Shown here: in pieces, positions 1-6,071 of the stretch
How the letters are laid out: each line of letters starts with the position of its first letter
How positions within the stretch are numbered: the stretch's first letter is position 1
Source of the DNA: a virus
Virus record (IMG/VR): IMGVR_UViG_3300031825_000043
Coordinates: 1-39,447 of that record
Strand: one strand, 5' to 3'
DNA length: 39,447 bases
The notes under the pieces: model-generated
Database searches by the model: none
The model's input: only the letters and a program-made list of their open reading frames with translations
Told to the model about the DNA's origin: nothing
Position numbers and translations under genes: made by a program

Positions 1-127
1 TGTGCGCCGCCCTCGGTGAGCCCTACGTGCCGCCCGCCATGTACGCCGCCGCGGACGCTGAGCAGCCCGCGCTGGATGGCCTGTGCCAGTCCCCATCAGG
101 TGTGACTGGCCCGGTTCACCGCCCGGT
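1..127 (+). repeat. Terminal direct repeat, left copy (assembly overlap)
   Basis: Bases 1-127 are identical to 39321-39447. A repeat of exactly 127 bp matches the largest common k-mer size of de Bruijn assemblers and falls inside an uninterrupted gene. The likeliest reading is a circular or circularly permuted genome opened arbitrarily, not a biological terminal repeat. Confidence 0.9.
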
Positions 128-215
128 GACGCACCCGGCCGCGACCGTGACGGGCGCGGACAACTACTACATCCATCCCACGAGCCAGTGCCACAAGACG
201 CTGGCCAGCAACTGA
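1..215 (+). CDS. C-terminal end of DNA cytosine-C5 methyltransferase (joins 38231-39447)
   Basis: This is the 3' end of the methyltransferase that begins at 38231 and is split by the contig ends. The frame enters at base 3 and ends at TGA 213-215. Bases 1-127 repeat 39321-39447 in the same frame, so on the circular molecule the gene is 38231-39447 followed by 128-215, giving 434 codons. The part seen here follows conserved motif X (GNAVPP, residues 352-357) and forms a C-terminal tail rich in Ala and Pro ending in HKTLASN. The SSB gene follows after 15 bases. See the 38231 entry for the catalytic domain. Confidence 0.9.
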   Translation, partial: CAALGEPYVPPAMYAAADAEQPALDGLCQSPSGVTGPVHRPVTHPAATVTGADNYYIHPTSQCHKTLASN

Positions 216-230
216 GCAGGAGACCGAGAC

Positions 231-758
231 ATGGCAGGCGAAACTCTCATCACCGTGGTGGGCAACCTCACTGCGGACCCGGAGCTGCGGTTCACCCCTG
301 GTGGTGCCGCGGTGGCCAACTTCACGGTGGCCAGCACTCCGCGGACGTTCGACAAGCAAGCGAACGAGTGGCGCGACGGTGACACCCTGTTCCTGGGTTG
401 CAGTGTGTGGCGTGAGGCTGCGGAGAACGTGGCCGAGTCCCTGACCAAGGGCATGCGCGTCGTGGTGCAAGGCAACCTCAAGGCCCGGTCCTACGAGACC
501 CGCGAGGGCGAGAAGCGCACCGTGACCGAGCTGGACGTGGTGGAGGTGGGCCCGTCCCTCAAGTACGCCACAGCGAAGGTGACCCGGGCGCAGCGTTCCG
601 GCGGCCAGGGCCAGCAGGCACCGACCGCGCAGAACGACCCGTGGGCGGGCGCCAACGCTGGACAGGCTGCCGACCCGTGGGCCACTCCGACGCGCGCGGA
701 AGTGGACGAGTACGCGCCGACCGCGGCCAAGATCGCTGACCCGTGGGCGCAGGGCTGA
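231..758 (+). CDS. ssb: Single-stranded DNA-binding protein
   Basis: 175 residues with a typical SSB OB-fold over about residues 1-110: the start [19 protein letters not shown], then [16 protein letters not shown], then [21 protein letters not shown] and [23 protein letters not shown] coats single strands during phage replication and recombination, which fits its place after the helicase and methylase genes. The C-terminal part is a flexible Gly/Gln/Ala linker with three DPWA repeats and ends in DPWAQG; the acidic DDDIPF-like tail of host SSB is absent, so partner binding may differ. The start has a strong ribosome-binding site (aggagaccgagac), the commonest leader motif of this phage. Confidence 0.95.
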   Translation: MAGETLITVVGNLTADPELRFTPGGAAVANFTVASTPRTFDKQANEWRDGDTLFLGCSVWREAAENVAESLTKGMRVVVQGNLKARSYETREGEKRTVTELDVVEVGPSLKYATAKVTRAQRSGGQGQQAPTAQNDPWAGANAGQAADPWATPTRAEVDEYAPTAAKIADPWAQG

Positions 759-759
759 C

Positions 760-858
760 ATGGACCCGTACACGTGGTTCGTGATCCTCGGTGCCGTGGT
801 GATGGGCCTCATGGTCCTGGCCGCGGTGGCCGAGGGCATCCGGGACGGGTGGCACTGA
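760..858 (+). CDS. 32-residue single-pass membrane protein
   Basis: ATG follows the SSB stop by one base. The peptide starts MDPYTWFVILGAVVMGLM and has one hydrophobic helix over about residues 5-24, then a short charged tail (EGIRDGWH). The stop TGA (856-858) shares its last base with the ATG of the next gene, so it sits in translational coupling with both neighbours. It is too short for family assignment and its function is unknown. Confidence 0.55.
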   Translation: MDPYTWFVILGAVVMGLMVLAAVAEGIRDGWH

Positions 859-1286
859 TGGCCAAGCTGACGCTGAGCTGCCCGCACTGCGGCGGTGACA
901 TCGAACTGCCGGCCACGGTGGTGACCTCGAATGGTCAGACCGCGCAGGTGCTGGTGAAGGTGGACCAGTCGGTGGGTGAGGCTCACCTGGCCGCGTGCCG
1001 GGCCAAGGCCAAGCCCGAGGCCATCGCCGCTGCTGGGCCGTCCACCGCTGAGCTGGCCGGCCGGATTCACCGGATGCTGGACATGCGGGCGTACGTCAGC
1101 ACGGGCGGCTCAAGGGCCTGCAAGTTGTGCGGGGTGACGGCCAAGGACTGCCAGGTGCAGCTCGAGGCGGCCGGCAAGGGTGTGCCGTGCTGCGCTGGTT
1201 GCGGGAACGGTGACACACACCCGGTGCCGAAGGGTGACCTGTCGTGCGCGGAGTGGGCTGCAGAGTTCCATGGCGCGCAGGACTGA
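858..1286 (+). CDS. Zinc-ribbon protein of unknown function
   Basis: 142 residues starting MAKLTLSCPHCGGDIELP. An N-terminal CPHCGG knuckle (residues 8-13) and a C-terminal cysteine cluster (CKLCG, later CCAGCGNGDTHP) could each bind zinc. The middle is an Ala/Glu-rich helical stretch. The start overlaps the previous stop by one base (TGATG). A longer upstream extension to 774 is open but would overlap the 760-858 gene in another frame, so it is not used. It is probably a DNA- or RNA-associated accessory protein; no family is recognised. Confidence 0.75.
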   Translation: MAKLTLSCPHCGGDIELPATVVTSNGQTAQVLVKVDQSVGEAHLAACRAKAKPEAIAAAGPSTAELAGRIHRMLDMRAYVSTGGSRACKLCGVTAKDCQVQLEAAGKGVPCCAGCGNGDTHPVPKGDLSCAEWAAEFHGAQD

Positions 1287-1713
1287 CCCGCCGGCCGCCA
1301 CGGTGCGGCTGGTGCGGGAACGGGACGACCACCGGTGCGCCCGCTGTGGCCGTTCGGCGTCGTTCGGGTACCTGCCGCTGACGACGCAGCACCGGGTGGC
1401 CCGGGGCATGGGTGGCACCAAGGACCCGGCGGTGAACCTGCCGTCCAACCTGCTGACGTTGTGCGGTGACGGCACCCGCGGCTGCCATGGCTGGGTGGAG
1501 GCCAACCCTGCCGAGGCCAAGGACCATGGATGGAGCGTGCGCCGAGGGCAACCGCCGGCCGAGGTTCCGGTCTGGACGTGGCGCGGCTGGGTGCTGTTGG
1601 ACAACTCTGGCGGGCTGGCCGCCACCAGGGTGTCTGGCGCACCGCTGTGTGCGTGCGGCTGTCAGGCGCCGGAACCGATACCAGGGCTGTGGGATCAGCC
1701 CGTGAGCATCTAG
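1270..1713 (+). CDS. HNH endonuclease
   Basis: 147 residues starting MARRTDPPAATVRLV. The HNH fold is visible: a CARCG knuckle (Cys23, Cys26), His41 in TTQHRVARGMGG, Asn60 in PSNLLTLCG and a closing CHGW with Cys72 and His73. HNH enzymes nick or cut DNA with one metal ion. In many phages such an enzyme sits beside the terminase and assists packaging; here it lies in the early operon, far from terminase at 8.4 kb, so it could instead be a homing or replication nuclease. The ATG overlaps the preceding gene by 17 bases. Confidence 0.88.
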   Translation: MARRTDPPAATVRLVRERDDHRCARCGRSASFGYLPLTTQHRVARGMGGTKDPAVNLPSNLLTLCGDGTRGCHGWVEANPAEAKDHGWSVRRGQPPAEVPVWTWRGWVLLDNSGGLAATRVSGAPLCACGCQAPEPIPGLWDQPVSI

Positions 1714-1728
1714 GGAGACCAAGGAACC

Positions 1729-2070
1729 ATGATGACCTGTGCGGGCTGGTGTGGTCGCCAGCTGTTGACGAAACACCAGTGGGCCCTGGTGCGCGGAACC
1801 CCTGATGCCGATGGGTTGGCCCGGCACAGTCGCCGCGGCCTGTGTTACGCGTGCGCCCGGACCGCAACGGCCCGCGGGGTGATTGAAGATTACCCAACTC
1901 GGGTGGTGCTTGGGTCCGAGGTGGCCGACGAGTGGCGTCGAATGGCGGACCCGGAGCGGTCTATCAACTGGAACGTCCGCAACCTGGCGCCACGCATGGG
2001 CATGACGGTGGGCGCGTTGGGCAAGGCGGTGCAGAGGATGCGCGCTGCTGAACGTCGGGTAGCCGCGTGA
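1729..2070 (+). CDS. Cys-rich protein with C-terminal helix-turn-helix-like segment
   Basis: 113 residues starting MMTCAGWCGRQLL; the second ATG at 1732 is an alternative. The N-terminal half has cysteine pairs (CAGWC, CYAC) that could hold zinc. The C-terminal part (NWNVRNLAPRMGMTVGALG, about residues 79-97) reads like a helix-turn-helix. An upstream agggagacc sequence supplies the ribosome-binding site. Probably DNA-binding; no specific family is recognised. Confidence 0.7.
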   Translation: MMTCAGWCGRQLLTKHQWALVRGTPDADGLARHSRRGLCYACARTATARGVIEDYPTRVVLGSEVADEWRRMADPERSINWNVRNLAPRMGMTVGALGKAVQRMRAAERRVAA

Positions 2071-2672
2071 TCGGGCTGCGGCAGCTGCTGGTGAAGGTTC
2101 CTGGCGTGTATGCGGAGCTTGGGCGTGCGATGTTGCCGGGTCGCCCGGGCGGTGAGGGTCCGACTTCGAGCCCGGACCCGCGGCATCGGCCGGCGCCGGG
2201 GAATCTGGATGCTGCGGAGCATCGGCACAAGCTGTTGCGTGGTCTGCGCTGGTGGGTGGACGCCGTTGGATGGGATGGTGCTCTGACCGTTGGAGACAGC
2301 CCGGCCCGCATGTGCGCAGTGCTGGCTGGCGTGCTGGACGTGATGGCGCCCGAGGACCAAGAGACCTTGCGAGAGAACCTTCGGGATTGGGTGTCGGATG
2401 CGTGGCCGCTGGTCGGTGACGTACCGGCTCCGTCTGCCCCGGTGCTCCCTGCTGCTGCGTTAGATCGGGTGGTGCCGCAGTCGGTGGCTGCGCAGGCGTT
2501 GGGGTTGCCGTCGTCCACGGTGTGGTCTCGGGCGGGTAAGACGGGTGGGCCGGTGCGGATCCGTGATGTTGCGGGCCGGTTGTGTGTGATGTCTGATCTT
2601 CCGCCGGCGTGGTGCGAACACTGCCGAACGGTTGCGCGTGGTGTGCGTAGTGCAACGCCGGTACTTGCGTAG
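2067..2672 (+). CDS. Putative DNA-binding protein with C-terminal HTH
   Basis: 201 residues from GTG, with a GTGA overlap to the previous stop. The middle region (LLRGLRWWVDAVGWDG) is a helical domain found in uncharacterised actinophage proteins. Near the C-terminus, VPQSVAAQALGLPSSTVWSRA looks like a helix-turn-helix of the kind that reads an operator, followed by a CEHC pair. It is the last gene of the early operon, and its 3' end (2644-2672) contains the first copies of the promoter repeat. It could be a regulator; function unproven. Confidence 0.7.
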   Translation: MIGLRQLLVKVPGVYAELGRAMLPGRPGGEGPTSSPDPRHRPAPGNLDAAEHRHKLLRGLRWWVDAVGWDGALTVGDSPARMCAVLAGVLDVMAPEDQETLRENLRDWVSDAWPLVGDVPAPSAPVLPAAALDRVVPQSVAAQALGLPSSTVWSRAGKTGGPVRIRDVAGRLCVMSDLPPAWCEHCRTVARGVRSATPVLA

Positions 2673-2694
2673 TTGGTGCGTAGTGCGGTAGCGT
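2665..2694 (+). promoter_or_regulatory. Promoter with phased TGCGTAGTG repeats
   Basis: -35 TTGCGT (2665-2670), 18 bp spacer, -10 TAGCGT (2689-2694), expected start near A2702. TGCGTAGTG-type units begin at 2644, 2666 and 2677, i.e. 22 and 11 bp apart on one face of the helix. The same architecture recurs at seven other promoters. No start codon lies at the predicted start site; a structured leader or small RNA follows. Confidence 0.75.
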
Positions 2695-2701
2695 GTGTGT
2701 C

Positions 2702-3052
2702 ACGGTCGCACCAGTGCGCACCGCCAGGAACCATTGCCAGTCTGGCCGGGCTGGTCCCCGAGGTGGATAGAGGCAGGGATGCCGAAGCACCCGAGGAAAT
2801 ATCGGGCATTCAAACCCGGCAACCGAGACCAGCGCGTCGGCCGATCCAACCGGCGCGCTGGTCTCACCACAATCTGGCCGCTTGTGCTGTCCGGTGGACC
2901 CCTCACGACGAGAACGCCACGACAGACCAGGCACAGCGGCCTACTACCTCACCCCTGCCGGGTGTGCGCGCGGACGTGTTGGTGTTCGGTCTCCCCACCC
3001 ACTCATGCGTCCCCCGTCCGGCAGGGGTGGGATCCATCGTTGACGGGAGACC
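2702..3052 (+). ncRNA. Candidate structured RNA or long leader (no convincing gene)
   Basis: This roughly 350 bp stretch follows a strong promoter and precedes the gene at 3056. It holds two perfect 12-bp inverted repeats: 2825-2836 with 2854-2865 (17-nt loop) and 2950-2961 with 3018-3029 (56-nt loop, extendable by a G-T and a C-G pair), plus a smaller cgggc/cccg hairpin near 2803. An open frame from ATG 2779 to 3075 exists but has far more A/T in third positions (about one third) than the phage's real genes, so a protein is doubtful. It could be a regulatory RNA or a 5' leader of the 3056-4637 operon. Confidence 0.45.
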
Positions 3053-3055
3053 AGC

Positions 3056-3271
3056 GTGCCGAGGATAAGCCCTGAGAAGTGTTGGCAGGGCCCCAACCAT
3101 GGGCCGACGCCGGGCGGTGTGCGGTTGCCGTACGACGACTTCCCGCCGATTCCTCCACCTGATCAGGCGAGGTACGGGCCGCCGGGGACGAAGGACACAC
3201 CACGGTTCCGTGTGGATGGGTGCACGCCGTGGCCGAGGGAGACCGAGAGCAAGGGAGACAAGAGACGATGA
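3056..3271 (+). CDS. Small proline-rich hypothetical protein
   Basis: 71 residues from GTG, preceded by gggagaccagc as ribosome-binding site. Starts MPRISPEKCWQGPNHGP and contains YDDFPPIPPPDQARYGPPG; there is no membrane segment. The stop overlaps the next ATG (ATGA), which supports both being translated. The family is not recognised. Confidence 0.65.
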   Translation: MPRISPEKCWQGPNHGPTPGGVRLPYDDFPPIPPPDQARYGPPGTKDTPRFRVDGCTPWPRETESKGDKRR

Positions 3272-3825
3272 GCACTGACGCCCCGCTGAACCTGACCGAC
3301 CGTTGGGACGACACTCTCGAGGTGGATGCCGGCGACGCGAAGGTGTGGATCACTGGCGGTGTGGTGGAGCTGACGCGCGACCAGGTGGCCGACCTGCGGG
3401 ACTACCTGACCGAGTGGCTGGGTGACCTGCCGTCCGACGTGCAGGAGAACCTTGACCCGGCCGAGAGTGTGGCCGACTACATCGTGCGCTCCGCGCGGCC
3501 GACCTGCTGCGGCGGTGAGGACAACAGTCCGTGCTGCCCGACCGTGCCGCCGGCGACGATCCTCGAGGACGCACAGGCTGCGGTGTACGGGGACCGTCAG
3601 GAGGATTACGCGCACCCGCGTGAGAACTTCACCCGGACCGCGATCATCTGGACGGGCCTGTTGCAGCACAAGCTGGCGGACGGTGCGTTCATCGACGCGG
3701 AGGACATCCCCAGGTGCATGATCGGTCTGAAGCTGGCCCGGGACGTGCACTCTCCGAAGCGGGATAACCGTGTGGATGGTGCGGGGTACTTCCTGACGTT
3801 GGACCGGTTGGAGACGGGTCGGTGA
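3268..3825 (+). CDS. DUF6378-like phage protein
   Basis: 185 residues starting MSTDAPLNLTDRWDD. The C-terminal half (about 95-185) matches the pattern known in DUF6378 phage proteins: ILEDAQAAVYGDRQEDY, then HPRENFTRTAIIWTGLLQ, then KLARDVHSPKRDNRVDGAG. The molecular function of that family is not established; in actinophages it often neighbours MazG-like genes, as here. A CCGG..CC cysteine patch near residue 77 is an unusual insertion. The start at 3268 is chosen for its ATGA overlap with the previous gene and its agggagacaagag leader. Confidence 0.8.
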   Translation: MSTDAPLNLTDRWDDTLEVDAGDAKVWITGGVVELTRDQVADLRDYLTEWLGDLPSDVQENLDPAESVADYIVRSARPTCCGGEDNSPCCPTVPPATILEDAQAAVYGDRQEDYAHPRENFTRTAIIWTGLLQHKLADGAFIDAEDIPRCMIGLKLARDVHSPKRDNRVDGAGYFLTLDRLETGR

Positions 3826-4166
3826 GCGTGAAGCCGGCGCGTGCCACCCGTCGTGCCATGTCCCGCGTGCTCGAGGCTGTCCGCGCTGAGCGGTACCGCC
3901 AGGTGGAGAAGTGGGGCGACGACTCCACCAAGGACCACCCGGACGGCACCGGCCAGCCGCAGGACCGACTGCTCGAGGCGTTCGCCAAGGCTGAGACCGA
4001 CGCCGCCGCGCAGGACGGCACGCTCACCTGGCGCAACATTCTGCACGAGGAAGTGCGAGAGGCGTACAGCGCCACCGATCCTGTGGAGCTTCGCGCCGAG
4101 CTGGTGCAGGTCGCTGCTGTGGCTGTCAAGTGGATAGAGGCCATCGATCGGCGGCCCGTCCCGTGA
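3822..4166 (+). CDS. MazG-like nucleotide pyrophosphohydrolase
   Basis: 114 residues from GTG (GTGA overlap). The MazG/NTP-PPase-like pattern is visible: ERYRQVEKWGDD, a TWRNILHEEVREAYSATDP helix with the acidic EExxEA metal-binding signature, then LRAELVQVAAVAVKWIEAI. These enzymes hydrolyse NTPs to NMP and pyrophosphate and in phages may adjust the nucleotide pool or alarmones. The single all-alpha domain is of normal length for the phage subfamily. Confidence 0.78.
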   Translation: MSVKPARATRRAMSRVLEAVRAERYRQVEKWGDDSTKDHPDGTGQPQDRLLEAFAKAETDAAAQDGTLTWRNILHEEVREAYSATDPVELRAELVQVAAVAVKWIEAIDRRPVP

Positions 4167-4234
4167 ACCGACTGCGTGCTGTCGTCGCTGCGCTGTTGCG
4201 TCTCGTGGACGACAACCTCTGGTGTGAGGACTGA
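4163..4234 (+). CDS. Possible 23-residue peptide
   Basis: A GTG overlapping the MazG-like stop (GTGA) opens a 23-codon frame, NRLRAVVAALLRLVDDNLW. It fills the gap exactly and ends 3 bases before the next GTG. It has an amphipathic helix. It may be real or serve only to couple translation. Confidence 0.35.
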   Translation: MNRLRAVVAALLRLVDDNLWCED

Positions 4235-4237
4235 CCG

Positions 4238-4432
4238 GTGCATCCGCTGACCCTGTTGGTGGCTGCCCTGTGGTGGAACTACGTACGTCATAGGCGTGGT
4301 GGTTCCACCATGTGCTCGGCCACGCGTAGGCGCGTCAAGCCTGTGGTGTTCGTCCTGGGCTGGTGTGTCCTCACCGTGTGGCTGCTGCCGCACTACGTCC
4401 GACCCTTCCGAAAGGTCAACCATGAGGATTAA
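4238..4432 (+). CDS. Small two-helix membrane protein
   Basis: 64 residues from GTG with gagg upstream. Hydrophobic helices at about 1-16 (LTLLVAALWW) and 35-51 (VVFVLGWCVLTVWLLP), separated by a basic loop (RHRRGG...TRRRVK). The end overlaps the next gene by 11 bases. Probably an inner-membrane protein; role unknown. Confidence 0.6.
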   Translation: MHPLTLLVAALWWNYVRHRRGGSTMCSATRRRVKPVVFVLGWCVLTVWLLPHYVRPFRKVNHED

Positions 4433-4637
4433 CAACCAGATGGTTGAGCACGTTCGGCCTGTTGCCTCGCGCGTGCGTGGGTCCCTGCCTGGTCCTCATT
4501 CTGATGAGGCTCACCGTGTGATCGCCGCTGAGCTGGTGGCGTGCACGCTGGGTCAGCGCCGGCGCCCTGAACTTCGGGTGATGCGCACCGCGGATGGCGG
4601 CGTGGTCACGCGGATAGTGCGGCTGCCAGTTCGGTGA
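4422..4637 (+). CDS. Small hypothetical protein
   Basis: 71 residues starting MRINNQMVEHVRPVASRV, with gaaagg 7-10 bases upstream of the ATG. Basic, mixed alpha/beta, ending VMRTADGGVVTRIVRLPVR. It is the last gene of the 3056-4637 operon. Its 3' end overlaps the 3' end of the reverse-strand gene at 4606-4911 by 32 bases (tail to tail). No family is recognised. Confidence 0.6.
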   Translation: MRINNQMVEHVRPVASRVRGSLPGPHSDEAHRVIAAELVACTLGQRRRPELRVMRTADGGVVTRIVRLPVR

Positions 4638-4911
4638 AGTCGTCTGCTTGCTTCCTGCGGAAGTGAAGGACGTACCTGTCGCCGCCTGTGGTGTGCAGGG
4701 CCAGGTGTCCGTTGGTCAGCATGCTGGCCGGCTTCACGTCCACCTGGGTGATGTCCTCACGGCGAAGGACCAGGGGACCGTCGTTGCGTTGCTGGCCGCG
4801 GAGGGCGACCTGGCTGGCCTTGGTGGTGCCGGTGGCGGTGAGGGTGTGGCCGTCGTATTCGACTTCGAGCATGTAGCCGCGTGCGTGCATGGGGTGAGTG
4901 TACGTCGTCAT
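4606..4911 (-). CDS. DUF4429/PH-like domain protein (reverse-strand accessory gene)
   Basis: 101 residues, starting MTTYTHPMHARGYMLEVEY. The pattern EYDGHTLTATG, then GPLVLRREDITQVDVKPAS, then NGHLALHTTGG and YVLHFRRKQADDF, resembles the small beta-rich DUF4429/bacterial PH domains common in actinobacteria. Such domains mediate binding in stress or membrane contexts, but the role is not defined. It is a lone gene against the flow of its neighbours, typical of a moron. The start is uncertain: ATG 4911 lacks a strong ribosome-binding site, while a TACACT sequence 7 bases before ATG 4890 would suit a leaderless start there. Confidence 0.6.
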   Translation of the reverse strand: MTTYTHPMHARGYMLEVEYDGHTLTATGTTKASQVALRGQQRNDGPLVLRREDITQVDVKPASMLTNGHLALHTTGGDRYVLHFRRKQADDFTELAAALSA

Positions 4912-4969
4912 TCCGGTTGTGAGGTGTGAGCCGGGGCTGCCGATACCTCACCGATTCAGCCCGTCATCA

Positions 4970-5000
4970 CGTTGCCCAGCAACGTCCAAGCAACTTGCTT
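4970..5000. promoter_or_regulatory. Palindromic operator-like sites upstream of 5018 gene
   Basis: A perfect 6-bp inverted repeat CGTTGC CCA GCAACG (4970-4984) is followed by the palindrome AAGCAACTTGCTT (4988-5000). Both lie just upstream of the ribosome-binding site aaggagg (5004-5010). The core AAGCAACTTG recurs at 26378-26387 and 35924-35933. This suggests binding sites for a regulator or replication protein. Confidence 0.45.
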
Positions 5001-5017
5001 AACAAGGAGGCCTAGAA

Positions 5018-5188
5018 ATGGACGCACGCGCATACAACGGCATCACGGTGGTCTCGCCCGGGCAGTTCACCACCGAACAGCGCCAACGGCTCGAGGCATT
5101 CACCGCCGCGGTCGGCCTGCTCGGAAAGGAAGACCTGCTGGACGCCGCGGACTTCATCGCCAGCGGATCGAGGTCAGCCCGTGACTGA
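5018..5188 (+). CDS. 56-residue hypothetical protein
   Basis: The ATG is preceded by an excellent ribosome-binding site (aaggagg). The product starts MDARAYNGITVVSPGQF and forms mainly acidic and amphipathic helices (LGKEDLLDAADFIA). It overlaps the next GTG by 8 bases. No recognised family. Confidence 0.65.
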   Translation: MDARAYNGITVVSPGQFTTEQRQRLEAFTAAVGLLGKEDLLDAADFIASGSRSARD

Positions 5189-5879
5189 GCGCATCGTCGC
5201 CCACATCGACCCCTACACCAAGGGCGACACCATCGTGGGCATCCTCCTCGCATCCGCCATGGGATACCTTGGCATCGACCTCAACGTCCGCACCTGCCGC
5301 GCCAACAACTGGCACCCATGGGCCCCGTGGCGCCGGACCATCATCCTCATGCACTGGTCACAGTGGTGGCTGCACGGGTACGAACCCCGACCCGGCCACC
5401 GTGTCCCCCGCCGCAAGGTCGAGAACCTGTTCCTCTACCAGGTGCAGCAGCTGCAGACCAAGGACCACAAGGCCCGGGTGCTGACCGCTGAACAGGCACT
5501 GGACACCTGCCAGGCCCGCGACCTCATCCCGTGCTTTGAAATGAAACCTTCGATCTGGCGGAGTGGGCTGCTGGTCAAGCTCGGCGCCCACGCCGTTGAC
5601 CGCGGCTGGCCGGCCGTCCTCATGACCATTCAGTCGTACGGCCGCAACGCCCGCATCCGGGCCCGGTGGGAACGGGCCGCGTACAAGCGCATGGCCATGG
5701 CCCACGGCATCCCTGGCCTGCACACGATGCTGCTGTACCGGCACCACCTGACGCCGGCTGAGCAGCACCTGTGGGCTGATGTGCTGGACGCGGTGAAGGG
5801 CCACGACGGGTGGCTGGACGTGGTGCCTGTTGGGCGCCTGCTGCGCGAGCTGCACAAGGGTGCGCACCAGCCCGCATGA
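5181..5879 (+). CDS. GDPD-like TIM-barrel protein (possibly degenerate phosphodiesterase)
   Basis: 232 residues from GTG. Elements in the order expected for glycerophosphodiester phosphodiesterases: His8 in IVAHIDP, Asp33 in GIDLNVR, His58 in IILMHW, a charged loop with VENLFLYQVQQL, RVLTAEQALDTC, and FEMKPS with Glu120 and Lys122. The Glu of the E-x-D pair is replaced by Gly31 and the usual His-Asp is His-Trp, so metal binding may be impaired. Known GDPDs release glycerol phosphate from lipid headgroups or wall polymers. In a phage this might act on envelope phosphodiesters, or the fold may have another use. The assignment is by pattern only. Confidence 0.5.
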   Translation: MTERIVAHIDPYTKGDTIVGILLASAMGYLGIDLNVRTCRANNWHPWAPWRRTIILMHWSQWWLHGYEPRPGHRVPRRKVENLFLYQVQQLQTKDHKARVLTAEQALDTCQARDLIPCFEMKPSIWRSGLLVKLGAHAVDRGWPAVLMTIQSYGRNARIRARWERAAYKRMAMAHGIPGLHTMLLYRHHLTPAEQHLWADVLDAVKGHDGWLDVVPVGRLLRELHKGAHQPA

Positions 5880-5909
5880 CCCCGTGCCGCGTATGAGGCG
5901 GCACGACAG

Positions 5910-5985
5910 AGCGCGGTGGGGGAGTTCGGCCGTCCCCGCGGGCCTCATAAGCCCGAGATCGTCGGTTCAAATCCGACCCGCGCCA
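5910..5985 (+). tRNA. tRNA-Met (anticodon CAT), initiator-like
   Basis: A full cloverleaf can be drawn: acceptor AGCGCGG/CCGCGCC, D-stem GGGG/CCCC with A14 and GG at 18-19, anticodon stem CGGGC/GCCCG with loop CTCATAA (anticodon CAT), variable AGATC, T-stem GTCGG/CCGAC with loop TTCAAAT, discriminator A. The first acceptor pair is an A-C mismatch. A mismatch at 1:72 is the hallmark of bacterial initiator tRNA (normally C-A), and the anticodon loop is identical to that of known initiator tRNAs. The anticodon stem lacks the full three G-C pairs at 29-31/39-41. CCA is not encoded (CCT follows). Elongator Met or lysidine-Ile cannot be excluded. Confidence 0.85.
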
Positions 5986-6071
5986 CCTCGAAATGCGCAG
6001 CAACAGGCAGGGAGTCGCGCCCTTGCCCGTCTGGCCCACGCACGGGCCACCCCTACGTTGAGAGGCAGACC

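Noticed and set aside
1096-2934. 612-residue reverse open frame
   Set aside because: It is the antisense of well-supported forward genes (HNH, HTH proteins) and has low-complexity Pro/Arg/His composition typical of shadow frames in G+C-rich DNA.
2779-3075. Open frame from ATG 2779 (MPKHPRKYRAF...), 98 residues
   Set aside because: Third codon positions are much richer in A/T than in real genes of the phage, it crosses two perfect inverted repeats, and it overlaps the better supported gene at 3056. Kept only as a possibility within the structured region.
5910-5985. tRNA as an attachment site
   Set aside because: It has a full cloverleaf, not just a 3' half, and lies more than 20 kb from the integrase, so a functional tRNA gene is more likely than an att remnant.
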